In this document: positions 55,365-64,000 of the stretch, in pieces
Layout of the letters: each line of letters starts with the position of its first letter
Numbering within the stretch: position 1 is the stretch's first letter
Assembly: GCA_958450325.1 (NCBI GenBank)
Contig: OY288243.1
Coordinates: 63,100,606-63,164,605, forward strand
Reading direction: 5' to 3'
Length of the DNA stretch: 64,000 nt
Origin: Agrostemma githago
Taxonomy: Eukaryota; Streptophyta; Magnoliopsida; Caryophyllales; Caryophyllaceae
The notes under the pieces: model-generated
The model's database searches: none
Told to the model about the DNA's origin: nothing
Seen by the model: the letters and a program-made list of their open reading frames with translations, nothing else
Made by a program: the position numbers and the translations under genes

Positions 55365-56335
55365 ATGACGTTTCCTAATGATTCTTTCTTCTTCTTCTTC
55401 TTATCATCTACATCTTTGAAGATCTGCTCTATGTATGGAGTGAAACTCTCACCCACATCTTTGCACCATTCCTCTGCTTTTACGTCTACTACAAAAACAA
55501 GAACAATGTCAATAAACGTGGCGACAAACAAACAATCAGAACTTGAAATATGGCGGTATTCTAACCAAAACATTAATAACTAAATCGGATGACATGTTAC
55601 TCTAATGCTTCAAACGTGTTACTGTAATACATTAGGTATGAATGAGAGTATGAATGACAGTATAAACATGTATACTGCTATGAATAAGAGTATGAATGAG
55701 AACGTTATACTTTGATATTGTTTCCTATTTTGATGACAATCACGTTCCATCATTATAGGAAGCAGTATTTTTTTAATATGACAATATTTTAAATCCTTTG
55801 TTACTCCAATGCATTACAGTAACAGATGACAAGAATTAAAGTAACAGATGAAGTGCATTAAAGTAACACGAGATTCAATTAACAGAAGATGTCTATACAC
55901 AGGGTTAGACATTAAAATAACAGATGTTCTATATTAAAGTAACACATTATGTGCATTACAATAACTCCATATATATATGTTTGTGCGAAAAAATCATATA
56001 ATGATCAGATCTTTAAAAAATCATACTATGAACGTAAAATCTAATAATATGGAGCATCTTAATGACTTTCATGGCAATGAAACCATAACAATTGATGAAG
56101 ATTATGAAAAACCTAAATAACCAGTGAAGATTATGAAAAAAAAGACCTAAATAATAAACCTAACAATCTGCAATCTATACTAACACAAGAGCAATGAATC
56201 GTTTATATGAATATATGATGAATGAAATGAATAAAATTGACGCAAAACATGAAAGTAATATCGAAACTCACCATTGTTGTACTCCACAAATTGCTTATCA
56301 ACAGTTGATGATGATCTCGCGATCATTGAATCCAT
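55365..56335 (-). pseudogene. FAR1-like gene fragment in B
   Basis: Exon 1 (56335-56272, 64 bp like A's) reads MDSMIARSSSTVDKQFVEYN. A later exon (about 55490-55365) reads EEWCKDVGESFTPYIEQIFK and then a Lys run, corresponding to EWCRDVGEAFTPYMKQVF in A. The EEAxxFYxxYA part of the FAR1 domain is missing, replaced by the KKKKKK run, so the domain has been lost. The parallel decay in two copies suggests that the family spreads without this protein being functional, or that only its N-terminus matters. Confidence 0.55.
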
Positions 56336-56660
56336 AGTAACGTGATGTCGAGCACAGATTTTGAATGAATGGATGGATGAACGTGATGATGTTGGAAGCA
56401 TTTTTTTTAGGTTTGATGAATGTGGTAACGTGAATGAATGAATGGGTGAATGAATAGGTGAATGAATGGGTGAATGAATGTGATATTATTGTTTCCTAAA
56501 ATTATGGGAGTTATTTTAGGAAGCAGTATCTCCCTTCTTTTTTTTTTTTTTAATGCAAATTGTAGAATGAATCCTGTCCATCCATCCTCATCTCATCCAA
56601 TGGATGGGATGAGGACTTATGGACTCATATATAGAGAAGGACTCATAAGAGCCTTACTCT

Positions 56661-57014
56661 ATATATATATGTAAACCCCTCATTTGAGGAGACCACCTAC
56701 ACCTACACTCTTTCAATCTCTCACATCTTATATTAGTAGATTATTATTAGGTTTTTAGTAGATTAGTTTAGGGAGATATTTTTGGAGGGTGACAATCCAA
56801 AAATCTTCACTTATTCTAGATCTAATTAATTTTCCTTTCAATTAGCTTCCAAGATTTCATCTTTATTATAATCAAATTTTTAATCTTCTTCCTCTTGCAA
56901 TTTTCTTCATAATTATATTCAAGTTTTGTAAGGATTCAAGTTTTTATTGAAGATTTTTGGAGGTTATCAAAGGATTAGTGACAAATTCCTTGTCATCTTC
57001 ATCAAGCTTCATCT
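56661..57014. other. AT-rich stretch between B and the MULE-type MITE
   Basis: A short TA run (56661-56670), then AT-rich non-coding DNA. It continues after the MITE at 58014, as the 9-bp duplication shows. No gene seen. Confidence 0.55.
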
Positions 57015-57023
57015 TATTTCTTT

Positions 57024-58004
57024 GGGATATTCTACGATATACCCCCGTGTTTTCTTGTTTTCTACCATATACCCCTCATGTTTGCAAAATCCCTACAAAT
57101 ACCCTGTACTTCACTAATCCCACTAACCGTGACCTAATGACCATTCAGCCGTCTAATGGTCCGTTAAGTGGCTTAGTTGGCTGCTGACTGGGGCGTGACA
57201 TGGCAGGAGATGGACTTCATTTATTTTCCCTTCACTTTCCCCAAATTTTCTCTCCACTTTCCCCAAAATTTCCCTCCATTCCATTAAGTACCCCATTTTA
57301 TACATGAAGTTGTTACTCATTTCACTCCACTTTGTTCATCTTCCTTACATCTTCCCTTTTCTTTTTATATGTTCAGATGTCGCCATCTTCATTCTCAAGG
57401 ATTGACGGTTTTCAATTGAAGAATCAAGCTTGCAATCGTTATGGGAAAAATGTTGTCATCAAGATTTTCGGGTCAATCAACAATCCCTCACCAAAACCCT
57501 ACAATATATCATGATAATCAAGCATTTTCGTGTTTAGTAATTAACTCAAAAGTAAAGACAAACATCAGGATGGAAAATTACTGTAATTACAAATTTTACC
57601 TTGAAATTCAGAGACAGAGAGAGAGCATAGGAGCGTTTTGGGGAATTATGAAATTAATTAGGGTTTTGGGAGTAAAATGATGATGAGTGGAGAAGAGTGG
57701 TAGAAAAGTCTGGTTTTATTTTTTGAATCAAAGGAAGAAGAAGGTTAAACGCTTATTTCAATTTATTCCTTTATTTTTTTTTTAAAATTAAAGAGTCAAT
57801 GCCATGTCAAAGTCAATTCTCTGCCATGTCACGCCTCAGTCAGCAACCAACTAAGTCACTTAACGGACCATTAGACGGGTGAATGGTCATTAGGTCATGG
57901 TTAGTGGGATTAGTGAAGTACAGGGGTATTAGTAGGAATTTTGCAAACATGAGGGGGATATGGTAGAAAACATGAAAACACAGGAATATATCGTAGAAAA
58001 TCTC
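57024..58004. mobile_element. Mutator-type MITE (MULE derivative), 981 bp, about 180-bp TIRs
   Basis: A perfect 9-bp target duplication TATTTCTTT lies at 57015-57023 and 58005-58013. Ends are GGGATATTCTACGATATA and, inverted, GAGATTTTCTACGATATA. The arms stay complementary for about 180 bp (for example TAATGGTCCGTTAAGTG against CACTTAACGGACCATTA). Long TIRs and a 9-bp duplication define Mutator-like elements. No transposase. A short host-gene-like fragment sits inside. Confidence 0.95.
57377..57514 (+). pseudogene. possible captured GRF-type zinc-finger gene start
   Basis: A 45-aa frame, MSPSSFSRIDGFQLKNQACN then RYGKNVVIKIFGSINNP, directly after a TTCAG acceptor-like site. The Ser-rich start followed by CxxxGKxVVIK resembles the beginning of plant GRF zinc-finger proteins, many of which ride in MULEs. 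The usual CxCG is not intact and the frame ends early. Identification is tentative. Confidence 0.3.
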
Positions 58005-58013
58005 TATTTCTTT

Positions 58014-58598
58014 TATGCAATCTTCTTTATTATTGTCATTTTCCTTCATTGTCGGTATATTTCTCTTCCTCTAACTAATCTCTAGTCTAGATTTAATTTC
58101 ATTCTTTCATTATTGCATTGTTTCTATTTAGTTTACTTGCATCATTTTTTAGATCGTTTTTATTGTTTTATTTTGTTGATCGCCGTTTTATTTATCGTTT
58201 CGTTGTTAATTTCTCTAGATCTCATTTATGTTGTTTTAGATCGCTTCTTAATTTATCTTGTTGATTGCTATTTTGTTCATCGTTTCGTTGTTATTTTCTC
58301 TAGATTTCGTTTGTATTGCTCCTAGATTGTTTTTATTGTCTTGTTGTTATTTTCATTGATCTTACTTCTGTTGCTCTTAGATCGTTTCCTAGTCCATTTA
58401 TTAGATCGTAATTTTCCTTGTTGTTTTGTTATTATTTCCCTAGATTTAATCACTATGCTTGTTTTTATTATTTTCTCTATTGTAAATGTTTTTTTTCGAC
58501 CCTCGATACGACGCACGTAAGGGTGTACTTATAGAGTTTTGCGAAATGCTTCGACCTGGAATTCGGACGCCCGGAAGCATGCGATTGAGTATTGGGGC
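58014..58598. other. T-rich stretch, probable leader of L3
   Basis: 58080-58450 is an irregular repeat of TTTTCTCTAGAT, TTGTTGTTATT and AGATCGTTT words. 58500-58598 leads into the PBS-like motif. No gene seen. Confidence 0.5.
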
Positions 58599-58617
58599 CC
58601 CCAGCAGAGGCGACTCA
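58599..58617 (-). other. primer-binding-site-like motif of L3
   Basis: Minus-strand TGAGTCGCCTCTGCTGGGG resembles the GGCGACTCTGCTGGGG sites of large Tat/Ogre-type elements. It marks the LTR to its right as a 5' LTR in minus orientation. Confidence 0.5.
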
Positions 58618-58619
58618 GT

Positions 58620-59051
58620 TTTGGGGAGCCCGGATGCGAGCAGTTGAAATCGCACGTATCGAAAGTTACTCAAAATACGGATTGATATCCGGGTTATTCG
58701 AGGTATGATTTCTTTCCGTTTGACTTTGATTGATTGTTTACTTGGACGCCTTTATGGCTTGTTTTGTTTTTGGGTTTCGACTTTGACCGGGTTTGACTCG
58801 GTCGACAAAAGATGGTTTTGCCCTCAGTGGCGGTTTTGGCTCAAAGTAGCTTTATTTGATTGGAAACGACCCACTGAGTCTCGATTTCAGGTTAGTTTTG
58901 AGAGATTTGTACTCCGCTAAGTGCCCACGTCGGATACTACTGATTTCGAGTCCGTATTCGAGCGTATTGATGCATGTTAATATTCGATCATTATCGGGTA
59001 TTTTGTTGGAGACTGCTATAGACACGAACATGCAAAATGCGGGTGTCTACA
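58620..59051 (-). repeat. L3: LTR of the L1 family
   Basis: 58780-59051 closely follows 7635-7910, sharing TTTGTACTCCG, GACTGCTATAGACAC and GGGTGTCTACA. No second LTR of this copy is in the window, so it is a fragment or solo-like remnant. Confidence 0.75.
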
Positions 59052-59728
59052 CTCACTATTGTCGATTTGAAATTGATTGGTGTGATTATGATTTGAACTT
59101 GCTTGAACCCCAGAAATCGATTTGGATGTTTTGTTCTTGCTACGTTTTGATGCTTGTTATTTGCTCCCTTTTCTAATTAGGATAGTATAGAGCTTGTAGG
59201 TGTTGTTTGCTTGAAATGGGAGCTTGAAGGTCCTTTAATGGTCTCCCATGGCCAAATCTAAAAAATTAGAGTTTAAAGACCGATTCCCCGATTGTTCCCA
59301 TACTTGATTCTTGTAAACTTGCTAGATTCCTGCTTGTGATGTTGTGGGTAGCTAGTATGTCGATTTTCGTGACCCGGAATGCATTCTAGGTCACTTTGTG
59401 TGAGATTGTGATGCTTACGACGGACCAAATGAGACCGTCATGATGCCAGATCTTCCCGAAACCACTTTTATTACGACCGGGGTCGAAAACAGGTGCTAGT
59501 GGGCTATTCAGAAGTTTGATATCTTGCTTAGAAGTTTTGAGGTTATTTTGACCTGTTCGGGTTGTCTTGACCTGACCCGGGGTATTTATTTTGCTTTGTT
59601 TCGTTTCACCCGATGAGGTCCCTATAGTTAGTACTACCGGCGAGGCCCCCGATTTGAGTTATTTGACTCCCCGGATGGCCTGCAAGAGGCGTCGAAGTGC
59701 CCCTTCGCCTCGACTTTAGCCCGGGGCG
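59052..59728. other. non-coding stretch upstream of the PMD pseudogene
   Basis: No repeat border and no protein signal. It has some similarity in style to retroelement flanks (GACCCGG, CCCGATTTGAG), but nothing I can name. Confidence 0.5.
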
Positions 59729-62265
59729 TTGAATGAAGCTGATTTTGACCGAGTAAAAAGGTGTACCTTGCTTTTGATGGTTCAGAGGAGAAGGCAGGTA
59801 CCTAGGCCTACTGATGAGGCTGAGGAGGCCATTTACGTAGATCCCGTTTGGGCTAGGGACTGGGATGGACGACAATTGTTACTCCGTTCGAATTTGCATG
59901 TGTCTAGCCATACCATTAACGGCAAGGTGTGTCTCTCTGGTTATTTTGTTATCGATTTACATTTGATATTGATTTGTACTTTCAAGGTTTGTTTATACTT
60001 GTGTCGTCGTGACTCGCAGCCCCCAGGTTCGATGAGGACCTGTTCGAGCTTTACGACGTGTCTGGAGATATAGTCCTAAAAGCTTAGCCCTGAGGCTAAG
60101 GAGGTGATTATGGGGACAATCCTGGGTTCCCTAGTTGAGCATTGGGTTCGACTGGTAGGTTACCAGACTAAGAGCATCCTAATGGTAATTAGAGCGATGG
60201 TAGATCACTTTCACGACACGTCCTTGACGTTTCACATGTCGTTTGTGGAAGTCGACATGACTTTAAAGGATTTTGGGGTGATTACAGGACTGCCTTGGGG
60301 TCCCGAGCTGATTAGGTGGGCGTCAGAGGTCCCTAGGTTGGATAGCGCCGAAGTTAGGGGCTGGATCGAGGATTGCTTGGAGCCTTTGGCTTATGGCTCG
60401 CCCCATGCCTTGGTTGGTTCTTATACCACCAACCACTTTGAGAGAGTGGCGGTTTTAGAGGGTCGAGAGCCCGACACGATGGTGCAGGATGCCCGTCTGT
60501 GGTTGTGGTATTTCATAGGTTCGACCCACTTCTCGGATAAGGGAGAGAGGTCCAGTACTAGGATTTTGCCTTCCCTGGTTGACTTGGGTCAACCGCGACG
60601 TTTTGACTGGGTGACAGCGGGTTTTACGGAGATGACCTGCTGTTTACAGGCTATGGTGAGGCCGCAGAGGGTGGCTTCAGACTCTGCCATACCCATTGTG
60701 GGTTCATGTCACGTGCTGGAGGTCAGTTGCTTGACTTGCATTTGGTTTGGATCTGGTTGGTTTTGTTTTGCTTTGCTGACGGTATATTGAGTTTTGGAGG
60801 CTTGGATCTACTTCTATTTTTTTGTGTTTGGGACCTAAGACGGTGCCGGTTAGCCCGGCTAGGTTCCCGGCTGGGATAGAGTGGAGGTTGGCTCAGACCA
60901 AGACGACTACGAGCCACTACTCAACGGAGAACGTGCTGGTGAACCAGCTACTCTCGAGGATGTAAATTTTCCCTTATTTGCTTTCTTAGGTAGCCCCCAC
61001 GGTTAGGAGTTTTGAGATATAATGTATGTTTGGTTTTGTAGTTTTTGGTTCGTCCTTGGGCCAACTACGAGGGTTTTCCCGATTATGTGGGGGCAGAGTT
61101 GAGTCCGAGGAGCTATAGGAGGATGCTCCTCCCCGCGCTGTTCCGTCAGGTGGTATATGGGAGAGAGGCTAGTGCGTCACTGCCTCTACGACGAGTTCAG
61201 AGTGCCGATTAACCCTCCTCAGACCATGTTTAGGCCTCCGACTATTGCTGAGACTCGCGAGGATAGGGATGGTGAAGGAGGTGAGGAATTGCTGGTGCTC
61301 AGTGCCTCGTACGTGTCCCATGTCTGCCAGCGGTTGGCTTGTCACCGCATTGTGGTAAGTATTTGGTTATTTTTTTGTTTGTTTATTGTTATTCGGTTTC
61401 GGTTTGTCGTATTTTGAAACAATGTATTTTTTTCTAGCTGGCCGACCCAGCCGATGTCGTTCAGGCCCCAGATTTTTCCCTGACACTGCTTAGGGTGGAT
61501 GCGACTGAGGTTGCCTTTACCGATCCTCTTCCTCCATGCTCTGTGGAAGAGTTGGAGCCCGGGATGGAATGGTGTTACCGGGTGTAGCGAGTAAGTTTTT
61601 TGTGATTTTGCTTTGAAATTGCTCTTGTGGGTTAGGTTTTGTTGACTAACTTGTTTGGCTTTGTTGTCCAGGTTTCGTCGGTTACCAATCAGCGGTTATG
61701 GCAGGCTGCCAACTACTTCCGGGCCTACGCATCGGGGAAGGCTGTTGCCTCGGCTCGCGATACGTTGGGACCTCGATCGATGAGTGTTATTTTTGTGAAC
61801 GGTTTGAGGCTATGTGTTCTGTCTTGCCTTTCCTAAGGGTGGTATGCCTTTTGCATGACGTTCTTGACATGGTAGCGTAGTTGAGAGCGTGGGTCGTTGA
61901 GCTTGAGGCGGTTGAGCTAAGTATAATCCAGTCTTTGCGGGCTCGGGATATTGAGAACGCTAGGCTGAAGGAACAGCTGGCTTGGTTCCAGGGTGAGACC
62001 TCGGTGCAGAGCGAGGCTAGGGCTGAGGCTGAGGTTGAAGTAGAGGCCGAGGTTGTGGCTGAGGATCAGGCTACTGGTGTTACCGAAGAGGCTGAGCCTA
62101 TAGGAGGGGTTCTAGCAGGCTACCATGGATATGCTGGCGGGTTTGGGTCGCTCAGTAGATGATGGTACATGGTCTCCTACTTTTGATCTGGAGGATATAG
62201 GGTTAGATGATAACCTCAGTGAGCTTGTGTTGGCTGTAGCAGGAACCTCTAGGAGTCCTCCTTAG
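59729..62265 (+). pseudogene. plant mobile domain (PMD, aminotransferase-like) gene, broken
   Basis: Exon-like pieces by eye: 59729-59926, 60020-60086, 60090-60721, 60840-60961, 61042-61354, 61438-61590, 61672 onward, and a coiled-coil part at 61881-62162. The PMD core is in 60104-60720. It shows SFVEVDMTLKDFGVITGLPW, then TMVQDARLWLWYFIGSTHFS, RILPSLVDLGQPRRFDWVTA and MTCCLQAMVRPQR. Frame changes near 60085, 61150 and 62110 and an in-frame TAG near 61588 break it. The C-terminal part has ELEAVELSIIQSLRARDIEN and an Ala/Glu/Val-rich run. PMD proteins occur both as host silencing factors (MAIN/MAIL family) and inside TEs. Here, with decayed frames and TE neighbours, it is most likely a TE-borne or dead copy. 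Confidence 0.7.
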
Positions 62266-62721
62266 TTTGTAAACTAGGTTGTGTATCAGATTTGTCTATT
62301 TGTATATTTGACCAAACTTTCTTGTGCTTGATCGGCTTGTTTTTGTTGTGCTCCTGAAATGTTAGCTTAGATTACACATAATCACGTAAATACTTCAGGT
62401 GTTGATTCGCTTATGGTTGAGTCGCGATTTAAGGTGTTTTAAATGCGTTAGGATTGAACGAGAGTGCGAAAATGTTTTTCGGGATGCTTAAAATTTGTTA
62501 GTTTGAGCCGGTAATTGGATTAAGTAGTACGTCGATTAAAACGTTTGACTCGAAATGTATAAACTACGTATAAAACATTTTATGATTAAACGTTTTGACC
62601 GAGTGTGTGCGCAATGCTGTAGACGTGTATGGTCGTGTCTGGACAATGACGCTTGTGCACGAAGCGGAGTGAAATGAAAAAAGTTGGACCAATTTTTATG
62701 CTTTATTGACAGTGCTTGACG
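62266..62721. other. spacer between the PMD pseudogene and the next gene
   Basis: AT-rich, no repeat or gene seen. GTTTTTGTTGTGCTCC and nearby T-rich sequence could be the 3' end of the former. Confidence 0.5.
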
Positions 62722-64000
62722 ATGTCGCGTAGGGCTACAACACGGCTAGGTGGAGGCTTTTCCCCCGAAAAAATAAATAAAAAAACGTCTAAGTCCGGTG
62801 GATCGGAGTCGTCCGCTGCTGATGAGGTAACTTTCTTTCTTGCATGGTGCTCGTATCGTGCTTTTGAGCTTTGGAAAAGGACACAACTGTTTTAGGAAAC
62901 CGCTGCGATCGCTCGAAGTCGCCGAATAACAGCGGAGTGAGGCGCAATATGACGGATGGCCTGACATTCAGGCGCTTGACCTCTGGCGGCCTTGTATTCA
63001 GGAGGCCGACGTTGGGCGGCCCGGTTCTCAGGCGTCTGGCCAGGAGCGGCCTGGCTCTTTATTATGGAATTTTTGTAATTTCCTAATTATGATGCCATTG
63101 TAGCTATTTATATGGTTATGGGTGTTCTTTTTTAGACATAATTAACACCCAAGTATCTTGATAGCTCTTGCTTGATTTTGCGAGTCATATCGGGTTTCGA
63201 CCGTCTTTTGATAGATCGAGTGGATGAATTCTTTCAAGAAAGGTGAACTTGAAGATTTGTTAAGTGACGGTTTTTCTGCTATTACTTCGTTGAAGCAAAT
63301 TAAGGTGCAAGATGACTTCTTATATAATTGCATGTTCGCGCTTTTGAAATCTTAAGTATAATGTCTTTGCATTTTTGAGGGGGTGATGTGTGTCCTCTAC
63401 CCGAGGAGATAGACGCAATTGGAGGGTGACATTCATTTCACCCTTCTATCCCAGTTCAAGGTGACGTTTCCGTGGAACGATTTTATCGGTTTTTGGATAT
63501 TCTCTTACCAGAAGAGGCTGAGGTTTTCTTTGGTGAAGGTGGTATTAATTTAGAGCGCCTTGTTATGGAATTCTCACGTAAGTATGCTTATTGTGTTTCA
63601 CCTGTAGCTCGCAAGCGTGCTCTTATCATTGTGATATTGTATTACTATTTGTTTGAGGATGCATCGGTGCATGCTGTCTGGGGTAACCCTCGCGTCATTG
63701 ATGTTGTAATGGAAATGAAAGATGGGCGGTCGCCTTCTTGACTTATTTTGGGTGAGCTTATAATGGGTCTCGACACACGCGCACGAATTCATCGTGCCCC
63801 ATTTCTTGGTGCTAAAACCATTTTCCATGTATGTCATGGTTCAACTCTTCACTTTGTTTGAATCTGTCCTAGTTCGAAGTTGTGACACTGTGTCGTATTG
63901 TGCAGGTTTGGCTACAGGAGAGGCTACGTCTAATCGAGCCGCCTCGGCTTATCGCGGGCTATAACTGCAAGAGACTTGCCATGCAGAGTGTAGTACCCCT
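62722..64000 (+). pseudogene. TE-associated gene start, DUF7745-like pattern, runs off the window
   Basis: Exon 1 (62722-62826) reads MSRRATTRLGGGFSPEKINK, Arg/Lys-rich, with a GTAACT donor. A later exon (63455-63828) reads RFYRFLDILLPEEAEVFFGE, RKRALIIVILYYYLFE and VIDVVMEMKDGRSPS. A TGA at about 63739 interrupts it, then LILGELIMGLDTRARIHRAP and LGAKTIF follow. A donor at 63829 and acceptor at 63905 lead to VWLQERLRLIEPPRLIAGYN, still open at the window end. The LILGExxxGLD...WLxExL pattern resembles the plant family DUF7745, found in retroelement-associated proteins. Phases do not join directly from exon 1, so one exon is missing from my model. Confidence 0.45.
62955..63062. repeat. short GC-rich minisatellite in the intron
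   Basis: About three 34-38-bp units of GGCCTGACATTCAGGCGCTT type (TTCAGG...GGCGGCC). Similar TTCAGGCGCCTG words occur in the L2 region near 24470. Confidence 0.7.

Larger units (their letters stand above)
54390..56660 (-). mobile_element. B: (TA)n-flanked element, relative of A in opposite orientation
   Basis: About 2.27 kb. Its right end, read in reverse complement (GAGTAAGGCTCTTATGAGTC), equals the left end of A. Its left end equals the right end of A. B is therefore the same kind of element in inverse orientation, tail to tail with A. It carries a matching first exon (56335-56272) and a later exon piece at 55365-55490. GTTACTCTAA/AGTAACAC motifs are scattered throughout. It has no full transposase, so it is non-autonomous. 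Confidence 0.78.

Overview
The window is nuclear DNA from a flowering plant, almost certainly a eudicot with a repeat-rich genome. I see no rRNA, tRNA, CRISPR or prokaryotic features and no ordinary single-copy host gene. Introns are short with plant-style GT-AG borders, and 5' leaders carry AAACCCTAA-like and CT-rich motifs. Every coding region I can identify is a transposable-element (TE) gene or a fragment tied to one. A large Tat/Retand-type Ty3/gypsy element with tandem repeats next to its antisense genes hints at Caryophyllales (Silene and relatives), but that is only a guess.

Layout. (1) 433-3922: a complete mariner-like element with TA target duplication, terminal inverted repeats (TIRs), an intact DD39D transposase and a small antisense ORF. 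(2) 4570-5230: a broken LINE RNase H relic. (3) 5240-27845: a rearranged cluster of related Ty3/gypsy elements on the minus strand. One of them, L1, has two LTRs and a frameshifted gag. Its right LTR was split by a 9.8 kb CACTA (En/Spm) transposon at 12136-21980. That CACTA carries two transposase-type genes, a 44-bp subterminal array, a long hairpin and a (TAG)n block, which was itself hit by a 967-bp Tourist/Harbinger-like MITE. (4) 27846-56670: three elements (E3, A, B) standing end to end, each bounded by (TA)n microsatellites. A and B carry FAR1-like gene pieces and lie tail to tail. All three are strewn with a short AGTMACAC-type motif. A was split by a gag-only Athila-like retrotransposon (R1, target duplication CTTAC), and R1's right LTR was then split by a 12.2 kb Tat/Retand-type retrotransposon (R2, target duplication ATATC). 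R2 has one 1,907-aa Gag-Pol frame and two antisense genes with their own TATA boxes. (5) 57024-58004: a MULE-type MITE with a 9-bp target duplication. (6) 58599-59051: another LTR of the L1 family. (7) 59729-64000: a frameshifted plant-mobile-domain pseudogene and the start of a second broken gene that runs off the window.

How the parts fit together. The genes do not form a pathway. The window is a stack of nested insertions whose target duplications give a relative order: A before R1 before R2, and the L1 LTR before CACTA before the MITE. R2 is the youngest datable element, with about seven differences by eye between its two 689-bp LTRs. R2 and the mariner element look structurally competent. 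The CACTA has a frameshift in its main transposase, and R1, L1, A, B and E3 look non-autonomous.
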